DNA of 64,000 bases from Bog-532 sp963824545 (GCA_963824545.1 CAWGPP010000006.1:496001-560000), one strand, 5' to 3'. Positions 8,084 through 16,662 are shown, numbered from the stretch's first letter. Translations and numbers: made by a program. Notes: generated by a model not told the origin, from the sequence alone.

Positions 8084-9697
8084 ATGCGCAGACCGGTACC
8101 GCGCTTGTGTGGGGGGTACGGGGATGTGCTCAAGAGCGCGCCCCGCCGGCCTGGGACGGCGGGGCGCCCTCCCAACGGCGCCGGCAGTTGCGTGGTGAAC
8201 GCGGAGACCGGGCTTGGCCCGCTGGTGGAGAACTTCCGCGCGGCGCGCCGGGACCTCGAAACGTCCGTTCTCCCGCTGGCCACGTCGGTCGACGGGCGCC
8301 GGTTCTCGTTCCAGGCCTCGCTGTACGGCCTGGGCCTGCAGGTCGGCGGCTACGTCGTGCTGGAGGGCGGCGGCCTGTCACGCCTCGGCCAGGTCATCAC
8401 CGTCGAACTCGATCGGCTGAGCACCGAGCTGATGCTGCCCGCCGACGCGGTCGGCCCCGCGGAGAACCGGACACAGGTGCAGATCCGCCTCGCGCGCGGC
8501 GAAGGCATGATCCTCGACGGCGACCCTGCGCCCTTCCACGACGTGCTGATGCGCCCCGCGACCGGGCCGGAGGTGGCCGCCTGGCTCCGGCGCAGCGCGC
8601 AGCGGAACGCGCACCTGCGGCTGGGCGAGCTGGCGCTGGCCACGGGCGTGCCCTGCCTGGCGGACGCCGGCGGCTTCAACCGGCACACGTTCCTGTGCGG
8701 CCAATCGGGATCGGGCAAGACCTATTCGCTCGGGGTGATCCTGGAGCAGTTGCTGATCGAGACCGATCTGCGCGTGGTGGTCCTTGACCCGAACTCGGAC
8801 TTCGTGCGCCTGGGGCAGGTGCGCGCCGGCGCCGATCCGGCCTTGGCGCGGCGCTACCAGGAGGCGGCGCGCGGCGTCGCCGTCTATTCCGCCGACGCTC
8901 CGGGCGGGCGGAGGCTGCGGCTGCACGCGGCCGACATCGATCCGGTTACGCAGGCCGCCGCGCTCCGGCTGGACCCGATCGAGGACCGCGAGGAGTACGC
9001 CGCGCTGGCCGAGTTCCTCACCAGCGGGTCCCAGCTCGAGCTGGCGGCGCTGTCCGGAAGCGACCGTCCCGAGGCGCGCCGCCTGGCCCTGCGCCTTCGC
9101 AACCTGGGCGTCGACCGCTTCGGGGTGTGGGCGCGCGAGCAGCCCGGCTCGGTACTCAACGCGGTCCACGATCAGGGTGTCCGGTGCGTCGTCATCGACC
9201 TGGGCTCGCTGCCGACGCGCGAGGAGCAGTCACTCGTGGCCGCGGCGGTACTGGGCGACCTGTGGCGGCGGCGGCAGCAGCGCAGGCCGGTCCTGGTCGT
9301 GATCGACGAGGCGCACAATGTCTGCCCGGCCGAGCCACCGGACCGGCTGGTCGCGGTCGCGGCCGAGCACGCCATCCGGATCGCCGCGGAGGGCCGTAAG
9401 TTCGGGCTCTACCTTCTGGTATCGACGCAGCGCCCGCAGAAGATCGCCGGGAACGTCCTGTCCCAGGCGGACAACCTCGTGCTGATGCGGCTGAACTCAC
9501 GCGCGGACGCGGCGTTCGCCGAGGCGGCGTTCTCGTTCGTGCCACCGAGCCTGATCGAGCGCTCGGTCATCTTCCGCCAGGGGGAGGCGCTGATCGCCGG
9601 GCGGATCTCGCCGCAGCCCGCGCTGCTGCGCTTCGGCGCCCGGATCACCGAGGAGGGCGGCGCCGACGTGCCCGCGACATGGGCCGCGGCCCGATGA
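8084..9697 (+). CDS. HerA/VirB4-type ATP-binding protein with HAS-barrel
   Basis: The product of up to 537 residues has an N-terminal beta-barrel (HAS-barrel, around SFQASLYGLGLQVGGYVVLEGG). A RecA-like ATPase follows, with Walker A GQSGSGKTYSLG, the VVLDPNSDFVRLG block, Walker B VLVVIDEAHNV and the sensor segment LVSTQRPQKI. This matches the DUF87/HerA family of hexameric DNA-pumping motors. No NurA-like nuclease gene is adjacent, so the classic end-resection pairing is not seen. The start is uncertain: ATG 8084 has GGAG directly abutting it, and GTG 8192 or 8195 would remove about 37 poorly conserved residues. Confidence 0.8.
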   Translation: MRRPVPRLCGGYGDVLKSAPRRPGTAGRPPNGAGSCVVNAETGLGPLVENFRAARRDLETSVLPLATSVDGRRFSFQASLYGLGLQVGGYVVLEGGGLSRLGQVITVELDRLSTELMLPADAVGPAENRTQVQIRLARGEGMILDGDPAPFHDVLMRPATGPEVAAWLRRSAQRNAHLRLGELALATGVPCLADAGGFNRHTFLCGQSGSGKTYSLGVILEQLLIETDLRVVVLDPNSDFVRLGQVRAGADPALARRYQEAARGVAVYSADAPGGRRLRLHAADIDPVTQAAALRLDPIEDREEYAALAEFLTSGSQLELAALSGSDRPEARRLALRLRNLGVDRFGVWAREQPGSVLNAVHDQGVRCVVIDLGSLPTREEQSLVAAAVLGDLWRRRQQRRPVLVVIDEAHNVCPAEPPDRLVAVAAEHAIRIAAEGRKFGLYLLVSTQRPQKIAGNVLSQADNLVLMRLNSRADAAFAEAAFSFVPPSLIERSVIFRQGEALIAGRISPQPALLRFGARITEEGGADVPATWAAAR

Positions 9698-9774
9698 TCG
9701 TCGGCTGCGGCCGGTGAGCTGGGCATACATCCGCGGCGCACTGGCCAGCAGGGCCAGGCCCGCTGCCTCCGCGA

Positions 9775-11124
9775 TCATGGGGTGCTGACGATCTCCGGCC
9801 GGGCGGGCGGCCTGCCGATCAGCTCGATCAGGCCGAGGACCGCCAGCAGGAGGACCACGATGAGAATGACCACGCCGGCGGTAGGCCGCCCCCAGAACAC
9901 GAAGATCAGGGCGGCGAGCGACACCGCGCCGATCCGCAGTGCCTTCCGGTGCGCGAACGTCCAGGTGCCGACCGGCCCGGTCGTCACCCCGGAGCGTCCG
10001 CCGAAGTGCCGGACCCACTCAAACCCGGACACGAAGGCCTTCCGGGTCCCGACCGCCGTGACCGACGGCCCGGTCAGGAACGCGGCGGCCGCGACGACCA
10101 GGCCCACCACCAGCAGGGTGCGCAGTGCCTCCTTGATGAACTTGACGAACGTATCGAACAGGGCGGCGGCGGCATCGCTGGGCAGCACGCTGCTGGGGAT
10201 GCTGTTCAGGTACGTGCTCCGGACGATCGCCAGCACGATGGCCAGCACCGCCAGGGACGCGGCGAATCCGAGCCCCGCTCCGATCAGGGCTCTCCGGTGG
10301 CCACGCGCGATATACACACCCAGGGCGATCAGCAGCAGCGCCAGTATCGGCAGCACGATCTTCAGATCGTTGATCAGCCGGTAGAGGGTCTGCGCCTTGG
10401 TCAGCTGCCGGGCCGAGAACAGGGTCAGCGTGGGATGGAGCGCCGGGAGTTTGTTGACGATCGTGAACCCGCGCGCGACGAGAGCCTGCTTGACGACGTT
10501 GATGAACGGGGCCAGGTCGATGGTCACCTGCCCGTTGCTGACCTTGATCGCGCCGCCGCCGCGCCCGGAGAGGGCCTTCACCATTTCCTGGTGGGCCACG
10601 GTGTTGACCTGGACCCACGTGTTGGCGAACTGCGGGCTGGTCACGATGTTGTGCACCTGGCTGTGGATGTACCCGTTCACCGCGCTGGTGATCGACGGGC
10701 CGAAGCTTTTCAGCAGCGTGCCGACGCGGTCCAGGCCCTTGCCCGCCAGCAGGGCCGCAGCCTGGTTGGTGAGGCCGTTCACGTTGAGGTGGCTGGTGAT
10801 CTGGGTCGTGACCTTGTCGGTCAGGGCGTTCTGGATTGCCGGCTCATGGATGAGCGGCTCCACGTTGGCGATGTAGCGGCTGGTGTCCGAGACCTGGTTC
10901 GCGCTCCAGACGGCCAGCACCGACACCGGGGTCAGCACGCAGCCGAGCACGATCAGCAGGGTGGCGACCGGGGCGCGCCAGCCGATCCGGCGGCGGGGCG
11001 CAGCCGCCTGCCGGCTGCGCAGCGACGCCACCTCGGCGCGGAGGCGCTCGAGTTCGGATTGCTCATCCTCGCTGAGCCCGGCGCCCGCGGTCGCAGGCAC
11101 CGGCTCGCCGCTGATGTCTGACAT
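9775..11124 (-). CDS. Multi-pass membrane protein with N-terminal coiled coil
   Basis: The 449-residue protein starts with a short coiled coil (EDEQSELERLRAEVASLRS). A membrane helix (about 50-75) and a roughly 170-residue extracytoplasmic domain follow, containing SDTSRYIANVEPLIHEPAIQNAL. Then come helices near residues 245-265, 275-300, 325-350 and 395-440. The sequence looks like an actinobacterial membrane protein family of unknown role; I cannot assign a function. GAGGTG lies at the right distance from the ATG at 11124. A regulon palindrome sits 108 bp upstream, shared with the divergent DUF1622 gene. Confidence 0.8.
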   Translation of the reverse strand: MSDISGEPVPATAGAGLSEDEQSELERLRAEVASLRSRQAAAPRRRIGWRAPVATLLIVLGCVLTPVSVLAVWSANQVSDTSRYIANVEPLIHEPAIQNALTDKVTTQITSHLNVNGLTNQAAALLAGKGLDRVGTLLKSFGPSITSAVNGYIHSQVHNIVTSPQFANTWVQVNTVAHQEMVKALSGRGGGAIKVSNGQVTIDLAPFINVVKQALVARGFTIVNKLPALHPTLTLFSARQLTKAQTLYRLINDLKIVLPILALLLIALGVYIARGHRRALIGAGLGFAASLAVLAIVLAIVRSTYLNSIPSSVLPSDAAAALFDTFVKFIKEALRTLLVVGLVVAAAAFLTGPSVTAVGTRKAFVSGFEWVRHFGGRSGVTTGPVGTWTFAHRKALRIGAVSLAALIFVFWGRPTAGVVILIVVLLLAVLGLIELIGRPPARPEIVSTP

Positions 11125-11232
11125 GGCTCACCTCACGCTGGCTCGCGGGTCCGGTACGGCCGTCAGCCCGGCGGCCGCCTTCCCGGTTGATGCTCCATCC
11201 CGCATCCTGGCCGGGGAAGCACCGGGCTCACG

Positions 11233-11249
11233 TCACCCGAGCGGGGTGA
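11233..11249. promoter_or_regulatory. Regulon palindrome 2 (TCACCC-GAGCG-GGGTGA)
   Basis: Perfect copy between divergent genes, 108 bp from the membrane protein start (11124) and 51 bp from the DUF1622 start (11301). A TACTGT hexamer at 11271-11276 could be the -10 of the plus-strand gene. Confidence 0.8.
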
Positions 11250-11300
11250 TGCTGGCCCCGGCGTCTGCCCGTACTGTCTCTGACGACACGGCTGAGATCA

Positions 11301-11912
11301 GTGAGCGAACGGCACGTGACCATCGCGGAACGGGCGGTCTTTCTTTCCATCCGCGCCTGGCGGCGATCGGGTGACGGGCAACGCGGTTACCGGGTCCTCC
11401 GCGAATCCTTCGGCGGTGTCCTGCTGCTCGCGCTGGAGATCCTGGTCGCGGCGGATCTGATCCGCACGGTCGCCGTGGCGCCGACGCTCACCAACGTCGG
11501 CGTGCTGGGGCTGATCGTCCTGATCCGCACATTCCTCAGCTTCTCGCTCCAGGTCGAGATCGACGGCGTGCCGCCATGGCGGCGCCTCGCCGTCAGCGGC
11601 GCCGCGGTCGTGGCACGCGCCAGCCGGTCAGCCGCGGACGCCAGCGGGTCAGCCGCGGACGAGGGCGCGCCAGTCATCCGCGGGGGTGATATGACGGGTC
11701 ACACCGGGCGCTCATCCGAGAGCCGGAGGGCCTGTAGCGAAGCCGCGAAGAAGGACAGCCGGCTGCGGACGGTCTCAGCCGCACTCGCCTGGAGATCACG
11801 GCCGGACGCTCGTCCGGCCGTGATCGCGGACAGGAGCGCCTGCAGCGAGCTAAGCGTTTCCCCGACCCGCATCCGCGCTTCGTCGTCGGGGGCTGCCTCG
11901 CGCAGCCGGTAG
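11301..11912 (+). CDS. DUF1622 membrane protein with an anomalous C-terminal extension
   Basis: Residues 1-100 match DUF1622 proteins: ESFGGVLLLALEILVAADLI, then RTVAVAPTL and LGLIVLIRTFLSFSL, giving two membrane helices. Family members normally stop soon after this block at about 120 residues. Here the frame runs about 100 residues further through low-complexity Ala/Ser/Arg sequence, the last 214 bp lying antisense to the neighbouring lipoprotein gene. The natural stop has probably been lost, or a frameshift occurred near the 21-bp duplication at 11618-11659. The GTG start has no clear ribosome-binding site. Confidence 0.6.
   Translation: MSERHVTIAERAVFLSIRAWRRSGDGQRGYRVLRESFGGVLLLALEILVAADLIRTVAVAPTLTNVGVLGLIVLIRTFLSFSLQVEIDGVPPWRRLAVSGAAVVARASRSAADASGSAADEGAPVIRGGDMTGHTGRSSESRRACSEAAKKDSRLRTVSAALAWRSRPDARPAVIADRSACSELSVSPTRIRASSSGAASRSR
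11618..11659. repeat. 21-bp tandem duplication in the DUF1622 tail
   Basis: Two copies (11618-11638 and 11639-11659) of a unit beginning CGCCAGC and ending CAGCCGCGGA, with one mismatch. They sit just after the conserved DUF1622 domain and may mark where the coding end was altered. Confidence 0.7.
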
Positions 11913-12511
11913 AGGGTCCTGGCGAAGTCATCCGCGCGAGCCTGCAGTCCGGACCAGCGCACGCCAGCGTCCTCGCCGTCGGAGGAACCCGGTGTTTGTG
12001 CCAGGCCGATCGAGTCGTGCAGCGCAGCGCCTTCGGCATACGCCTCGATCACTTGCGAACGCCAGTTCGCCGCTCGCGCGGATCTCCGGGCCGAGCGCCG
12101 CTTGGCGGCGACAGCGATCCACGCGATCATACCGGCCAGCAGAACCGCGCCGATGGCCGCCCATATCCACGGCCAGGGGGAATTCGATCCAGCGACGGCT
12201 ACGGCACTACCGGTGCTGGAGGCCGCCGGCGGTGCCGCTGCCGCCGATGATGGCGGGGGAGTCGATGGCTCGGCCGTGGAAGGCTGGACGGCCGGCCCGG
12301 TCGTGGCCGGCCCGGTCGTTACGGCCGGCCCGGTCGTGGCCGGCGCGGTCGTCGGGACCGGCACGGTTACCGACGGCTTCGCCACCGGGACGGTTACCGA
12401 CGAGCTGGCGATCGCCCCGCTGATGGCGCCGCTGTGCCCGCATCCCGCCATGAGGCACGCGACCGCGAGAGTCGCGGTACCTAAAGCCAGCGCCCTAGCC
12501 GGCTGGCGCAT
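11699..12511 (-). CDS. Putative lipoprotein with Thr/Pro-rich stalk and one membrane helix
   Basis: The 270-residue protein begins with a lipoprotein signal ending LMAGC (Cys near residue 24). A long Thr/Pro/Val/Ala stalk with repeated TTGPA units follows, then a hydrophobic helix (WPWIWAAIGAVLLAGMIAWI), a basic patch and a helical C-terminal domain that should be cytoplasmic. Having both a lipobox and a later membrane helix is odd; the lipobox may be fortuitous. No known family is recognised. A regulon palindrome lies 61 bp upstream of the ATG at 12511. Confidence 0.75.
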   Translation of the reverse strand: MRQPARALALGTATLAVACLMAGCGHSGAISGAIASSSVTVPVAKPSVTVPVPTTAPATTGPAVTTGPATTGPAVQPSTAEPSTPPPSSAAAAPPAASSTGSAVAVAGSNSPWPWIWAAIGAVLLAGMIAWIAVAAKRRSARRSARAANWRSQVIEAYAEGAALHDSIGLAQTPGSSDGEDAGVRWSGLQARADDFARTLYRLREAAPDDEARMRVGETLSSLQALLSAITAGRASGRDLQASAAETVRSRLSFFAASLQALRLSDERPV

Positions 12512-12572
12512 GCCGCCACCCCCCGTCTTTCCGTCTGCGGCTCATCGTGCAGCGGAGCCGGCGAGGCCGTCA

Positions 12573-12589
12573 TCATCCACGGCGGGTGA
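12573..12589. promoter_or_regulatory. Regulon palindrome 3 (TCATCC-ACGGC-GGGTGA)
   Basis: Copy with one C-to-T variant in the left arm, 61 bp upstream of the lipoprotein start and just downstream of the preceding membrane protein's stop. This suggests the lipoprotein gene has its own promoter. Confidence 0.7.
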
Positions 12590-12601
12590 GAACCCAGGAT
12601 C

Positions 12602-13240
12602 TCAGCTGGCGGCGGGAGCGGCCCCGACGGCCAGCGGCTGGCTGGCTCGCGGACGTGGCAGCAGCAGGTACGCGCCGATCAGGAAGCACAGGGCGCCGAG
12701 GAAGGTCCCCAGGTTGACCAGCGTGGCGTTGCGGACCTCGCCCGAGGACGGGACCACGTACGCCGCGACGGCGGACGCCCCGAAGGCCACCGATCCGGTC
12801 ATGTTGGCCACCGCGATCCACCAGGCGCGCCCGCGATGTCTCGACGAGTACCAGGAGCGGCCGAAGACGGCCAGCGCCAGCGCGCTGGCGACCAGGAAGC
12901 ACGTCGAGCCGTACACGTCGGGCCGCCACACCTTCTGGTCCTGCTCGGACGCGCTGAGGCTGGTGGTCAGGGCGTGCAGGGTGCTGGCGTTGAACAGGAC
13001 CGTCCCGGCCAGCTGGATGATGGCGGCCCACCACGCCGCGTCCCGTCGCCGTCGCGTGGCCGTCCGCCTCGACTGCAGGAACTGGCCGAACGCGGCGGCG
13101 GTGAAGAAGAGCGACCCGACGAAGAACGTGACCCCGTCCGCCCTGGCCCCGACCGCGCTGGCGTAGCCCGGCACGGCTCCCAGGGCGAAGCACGCTGATC
13201 CGATCATGAACAGGATCGAGATGACCCGGTCGCTGGCCAC
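12602..13240 (-). CDS. Six-helix integral membrane protein, unknown function
   Basis: The 212-residue protein has about six hydrophobic helices (near residues 6-28, 38-56, 70-92, 112-130, 145-165, 178-196). The sequence resembles small membrane proteins annotated YrhK-like in actinomycetes, though I cannot confirm this. The start is a GTG at 13240 with a weak ribosome-binding site. It lies 12 bp downstream of the glutamate decarboxylase gene and is very likely in its operon, which hints at a role in the same stress response. Confidence 0.75.
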   Translation of the reverse strand: MASDRVISILFMIGSACFALGAVPGYASAVGARADGVTFFVGSLFFTAAAFGQFLQSRRTATRRRRDAAWWAAIIQLAGTVLFNASTLHALTTSLSASEQDQKVWRPDVYGSTCFLVASALALAVFGRSWYSSRHRGRAWWIAVANMTGSVAFGASAVAAYVVPSSGEVRNATLVNLGTFLGALCFLIGAYLLLPRPRASQPLAVGAAPAAS

Positions 13241-13252
13241 GGCGAGGCCCGG

Positions 13253-14653
13253 TTACAGGTGGCTGAAGCCGCTCGATTCTTGCTTGGTCATGGGCACGGT
13301 GACCGGGTGCTTGCCGAAATGCGCGAGCGCGTCGCGGAAGTCGTCGAGGAGCAAGGTGGCCATGTCCTGGCTGACGCCGAGCCGGACCAGGATGCGCTGC
13401 ACGGGGATGTCGGAGGCCGTCCCGGTCAGGGTGTAGGCGGGCACCTGCCAGCCTTGCGCGCGGAGCCGGTCGGCCACGTCGAACAGCGTGTAGCCGGGGT
13501 CCTCGCCGTCGCGGATCCGCCAGGTGACCGTCGGGATGCCGGTTTTCGGGTTGCTGTCACACAGCAGCTCGAAGGGGCCCATCTTGACGATCTCGGCCGC
13601 CAGGTACTGGCCGATGTCGTAGGACGCCTGGTGGATGCGGCGGTATCCGTCATGGCCGAGCCGCAGGAAGTTGTAGTAGCTGGCGACGATCTGGCCGGCC
13701 GGCCGGGAGAAGTTGATCTGGAACACCGGCATGTCGCCGCCCAGATAGTTGACGTGGAAGATGAGGTCGTCGGGCAGCTCGCCGCTGTCCCGGAAGATCA
13801 CCCAGCCCACGCCGAGGGGGGCCAGCCCGAACTTGTGGCCCGAGGCGCTGATCGACTTGACCCGGGGCAGCCGGAAGTCGAAGACCACCTCCGGCGCGCA
13901 GAACGGGGCGAGAAAACCGCCGCTGGCCGCGTCCACGTGAATGCCGATGTCCAGGCCGGTGCCGGCCTGCAGCGTGTCCAGCGCCTTGGCCATCTCCTGC
14001 ACCGGCTCGTACGCGCCGGTGTAGGTGACCCCCAGGGTCGGCACCACCATGATCGTGTTCTCATCCACCCGTTCCAGCATCGACGCGGGATCCATGGCGT
14101 AGCGGCCAGGGGACATCGGCACCTCCCGCATCTCGATGTCCCAGTAGCGGGCGAACTTGTGCCAGACCACCTGGACCGGGCCGCACACCATGTTGGGCCG
14201 GTCGGCCGGCTTGCCCTCGGCCCGGCGTCTGGCCCGCCACCGCCACTTGGCCGCCATCCCCGCCAGCATGCACGCCTCAGACGAGCCGACGGCCGAGGTC
14301 CCCACCGTGTTGGCCGCGTCCGGCGCATTCCACAGGTCCGCCATCATGTGCACGCACCGCCGCTCGATCTCGGCGGTCTGCGGGTACTCGTCCCTGTCGA
14401 TCATGTTCTTGTTGATCGACAGCGCCATCAGCCCGAGAACCTCGGGTTCCTCCCACGTCTGGCAGAACGTGGCCAGGTTCTGCCGCGCGTTCCCATCCAG
14501 CATCAGCTCATCCGACACCAGCTGGAACGCGTCCCGCGGCAGCGTCCCCTCCGGCGGGAACCGGTACTTGGCGACCGGCCTGGTCAGATCCCGGTCGGCG
14601 AACACGCAATCGCCCAGCCGGTCACGGACAGTCTCACGGTCATGCAATGACAT
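13253..14653 (-). CDS. gadB: Glutamate decarboxylase
   Basis: The 466-residue PLP enzyme converts glutamate to GABA and CO2, using up a cytoplasmic proton. The PLP lysine is in SISASGHKFG. Other family blocks are IHVDAASGGFLAPF, NMVCGPVQVVWHKFARYWDIEMR and PVFQINFSRPAGQIVASYYNFLRLG. The full domain length is intact. The ATG at 14653 is chosen because GGGAG precedes it at a workable distance and the protein then starts MSLHDRETVRD; open frame upstream to 14773 is uncharacteristic. No glutamate/GABA antiporter (gadC) is nearby. HdeD and ClC homologues in the same window support an acid-resistance role. A palindrome lies 126 bp upstream. Confidence 0.95.
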   Translation of the reverse strand: MSLHDRETVRDRLGDCVFADRDLTRPVAKYRFPPEGTLPRDAFQLVSDELMLDGNARQNLATFCQTWEEPEVLGLMALSINKNMIDRDEYPQTAEIERRCVHMMADLWNAPDAANTVGTSAVGSSEACMLAGMAAKWRWRARRRAEGKPADRPNMVCGPVQVVWHKFARYWDIEMREVPMSPGRYAMDPASMLERVDENTIMVVPTLGVTYTGAYEPVQEMAKALDTLQAGTGLDIGIHVDAASGGFLAPFCAPEVVFDFRLPRVKSISASGHKFGLAPLGVGWVIFRDSGELPDDLIFHVNYLGGDMPVFQINFSRPAGQIVASYYNFLRLGHDGYRRIHQASYDIGQYLAAEIVKMGPFELLCDSNPKTGIPTVTWRIRDGEDPGYTLFDVADRLRAQGWQVPAYTLTGTASDIPVQRILVRLGVSQDMATLLLDDFRDALAHFGKHPVTVPMTKQESSGFSHL

Positions 14654-14779
14654 GGTCAGCATCTCCCTCACCGGACGAGTCCGCCGGGCCGGCACCGGGA
14701 TTTGCCACGGCCCGGCTCCCTCAGGCATGGCGGCGGCCTGGCTCGTTCCCATGCTGGTGCCGGAGGCCAGCACGGCAAA

Positions 14780-14796
14780 TCACCCACCACGGATGA
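14780..14796. promoter_or_regulatory. Regulon palindrome 4 (TCACCC-ACCAC-GGATGA)
   Basis: Copy located 126 bp upstream of the gadB start, between gadB and a formylglycine-generating-enzyme relic. Confidence 0.7.
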
Positions 14797-14808
14797 GCTC
14801 GCCGGCCA

Positions 14809-15060
14809 TCAGGCGGGGGGACCGGGCGCCGGGCCGGCGGCACAGCGGTAGGCGGCGCCGGCACGACCACCATCGAACCGGCACAGGTTCTCGGCCGGGG
14901 CACCGGGGAAGCCGGCGGGGTCCAGCGGCCGCTCGGCCACCGTCGTGTCACCGGTCGCGGTGACGAACGCGGAGAACGCGGCGTTCGTCACCGTTACACG
15001 CGGCAGCCACAGCCCGCCCACCTCGACGGCGCGGGCCGGTGCCCCCGTGGCGGTCCCCTC
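14809..15060 (-). pseudogene. Relic of a formylglycine-generating enzyme (sulfatase-modifying factor) 5' region
   Basis: The minus-strand frame from 15060 down encodes a peptide containing RVTVTNAAFSAFVTATGD followed by TTVAERPLDPAGFPGAP. This is the conserved N-terminal part of FGE/SUMF1 enzymes (PVTNAxFxxFVxATGYxTxAE). An in-frame stop (TGA near 15064) cuts it off upstream, and similarity ends after AENL, so the catalytic C-terminal domain with its copper-binding cysteines is missing. Intact FGE would activate sulfatases such as the one at 53625-55991. The remaining bases of 14797-15209 show no other gene. Confidence 0.75.
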
Positions 15061-15209
15061 GGCTCACTGGCCAGACTTCCCCAGCCAGGCCACCGCTGGC
15101 CCGGTACAGGCTGGCCGGGGGCACGACGGCGACCCCGTCGGTCCGCAGGGTCCCGCGTACCGCCCGGGCTTCGCGCACCCGACGCTGCCCGTCCGGGCGG
15201 CGAGCCGCC

Positions 15210-15226
15210 TCACCCGCTGCGGGTGA
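15210..15226. promoter_or_regulatory. Regulon palindrome 5 (TCACCC-GCTGC-GGGTGA)
   Basis: Perfect copy 83 bp upstream of the CMD/SHOCT/HdeD operon. It is also upstream, on the other strand, of the FGE relic. Confidence 0.8.
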
Positions 15227-15309
15227 CGCAGCGCCACGCGGTGGTGCGTCAAGGTAGACCCGTGGTGCCGTTGCCTCGGTGGCAACGCCGTGACGAAGGG
15301 ACTCCGATC

Positions 15310-15663
15310 ATGAGCACGCCAGCCGCGCCCGATGTCGACGATGTGACGAGAGAGGCGCTGTCCGGGCTGGCCACCGGCGACCTGGATCTCCTCGCCGAGG
15401 GCCTGGAGATGCGCGCGGAGTGGCAGGCCAAGAGCGGCCTTGACGATCGTGCCTACGCGCTCGTCAAGATCGCCACCCTGATCGCGCTGGACGCCCCGCC
15501 GGCCTCCTACCTCTGGCAAGTCGGCAACGCCATCGATGCCGGGGTGACCCCGAGGGACCTCGTGGGCGTGCTGATCGCCATCGCGCCGCAGGTGGGCGGG
15601 CCGAAACTGGTCGCCGCTGCGCCCGAGCTGATGGTCGCCCTCGGCCTGACCCTGCCGGACTAG
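15310..15663 (+). CDS. Carboxymuconolactone decarboxylase (CMD) family protein
   Basis: The 117-residue protein is a helical CMD/AhpD-fold protein, with LDDRAYALVKIATLIALDAP and SYLWQVGNAIDAGVTPRDLVGVLIAIAPQVG as the family core. It lacks the CxxC of AhpD, so it is not expected to be a thiol peroxidase; the reaction is unknown. AAGGGA precedes the ATG at 15310. It is the first gene of a three-gene run with the SHOCT protein (40 bp on) and HdeD (5 bp further), under a perfect palindrome. Confidence 0.85.
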   Translation: MSTPAAPDVDDVTREALSGLATGDLDLLAEGLEMRAEWQAKSGLDDRAYALVKIATLIALDAPPASYLWQVGNAIDAGVTPRDLVGVLIAIAPQVGGPKLVAAAPELMVALGLTLPD

Positions 15664-15703
15664 CGGCGGCCCCCGGGGGGCACCCAGACACCAGAAGGAG
15701 GCA

Positions 15704-16003
15704 ATGATGTTCAGACGACGACCGTTGCTCCGCGCGGCCGCGATCGGCGGGACCGCGTACGCGGTGGGCAGGAGCTCAGGCCGGCAAAGGGAACAGCAGC
15801 AGCAGGCGGAATACGACCAGAACCAGCGCCTCAGCGACCTCGAACAACAGCAGGGGCCACCGGCGCCGGCACCGGCGGCACCGGCACCGGCACCGTCGTC
15901 GTCGATGCTCGATCAGCTGAACCAGCTCGCCACCCTGCACCAGCAGGGCGCGCTGACCGACGAGGAATTCACCGCCGCCAAGGCCAAACTCCTCGGCAGC
16001 TGA
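15704..16003 (+). CDS. SHOCT-domain small protein with N-terminal hydrophobic segment
   Basis: The 99-residue protein starts with a basic and weakly hydrophobic segment. A Gln-rich coiled coil follows, then an Ala-Pro stalk and a C-terminal SHOCT motif (MLDQLNQLATLHQQGALTDEEFTAAKAKLL). SHOCT domains are short oligomerisation or membrane-tethering units common in stress operons. AGAAGGAGG gives a strong ribosome-binding site ahead of two tandem ATG codons. Middle gene of the CMD/SHOCT/HdeD operon. Confidence 0.88.
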   Translation: MMFRRRPLLRAAAIGGTAYAVGRSSGRQREQQQQAEYDQNQRLSDLEQQQGPPAPAPAAPAPAPSSSMLDQLNQLATLHQQGALTDEEFTAAKAKLLGS

Positions 16004-16008
16004 GCGCC

Positions 16009-16617
16009 ATGACGACATCGGGCGGGCATGAGGCACCGCTGGAGCCCTATTCCTCCTTGCTGGCGCGCTCATGGCAGACGACGCTGGTGCTCGGTACGCT
16101 GACGCTGATCCTCGGGATCATCGTGAGCGCCCACCCGACGGGATCGCTGAACGTGGTCGCGGTCCTGGTCGGCATCGCGATGATCGTCTCGGGGATCTTC
16201 CACCTGATCCAGGCCTTCGACGCTGACGAGCTGCACCGGGTCTGGGCCGGTATCGCGGGCCTGCTGTTCATCGTCATCGGCGTGGTCCTGATCCGTCACC
16301 TGCACCTGACCCGGGCGCTCATCGGCCTGTTCATCGGCATCACCTGGATCGTCCAGGGCCTGGCCGCGCTCCTCGGCGGCGTCTCCACCACCCGCGAGGG
16401 GAGGGGCTGGTGGATCGCCTTCGGCGTGGTGAGCCTCATCGCTGGGATCGTGGTCGCGGCCACGCCCACCTCCTCGCTCACCGTGCTGGCCACGCTGCTC
16501 GGGATCTGGTTCATCATCATGGGCGTCTTCGAGATCGCCGGGGGATTGCTGCTCCGCCACGGCCTGCGGCGCGACCTCGCCAGGCGCCCCGACGACGTAA
16601 CGACGACGCAGGTGTAG
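16009..16617 (+). CDS. HdeD family (DUF308) acid-resistance membrane protein
   Basis: The 202-residue protein has six evenly spaced helices in three pairs. Its repeated motifs (LTLILGIIVSAHPTGSLNVVA and VVSLIAGIVVAATPTSSLTVLATLLGIWFI) are typical of HdeD/DUF308. In E. coli HdeD is a membrane component of the acid-resistance island together with gadE and the hdeAB chaperones. It starts 5 bp after the SHOCT stop and is followed by a strong hairpin. Its presence beside gadB fits acid stress. Confidence 0.9.
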   Translation: MTTSGGHEAPLEPYSSLLARSWQTTLVLGTLTLILGIIVSAHPTGSLNVVAVLVGIAMIVSGIFHLIQAFDADELHRVWAGIAGLLFIVIGVVLIRHLHLTRALIGLFIGITWIVQGLAALLGGVSTTREGRGWWIAFGVVSLIAGIVVAATPTSSLTVLATLLGIWFIIMGVFEIAGGLLLRHGLRRDLARRPDDVTTTQV

Positions 16618-16624
16618 CTCATTC

Positions 16625-16662
16625 GCTCAGGACGCCGCCAGGCCCCCGGCGGCGTCCTGAGC
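16625..16662 (+). terminator. Hairpin terminator after the HdeD operon
   Basis: A perfect 15-bp stem (16625-16639 with 16648-16662) around an 8-nt loop begins 8 bp after the HdeD stop. There is no U-run, which is usual for very GC-rich genomes. Confidence 0.7.

Noticed and set aside
9720..9778. Start of a fourth GAP family gene (MIAEAAGLALLA overlapping the membrane-protein stop by ATGA)
   Set aside because: Only about twelve residues resemble GAP N termini before the frame turns into antisense of the HerA-type gene; too short to call.
11679..11694. TCATCC-GCGG-GGGTGA
   Set aside because: Spacer is 4 bp, not 5, and it lies inside the DUF1622 reading frame.
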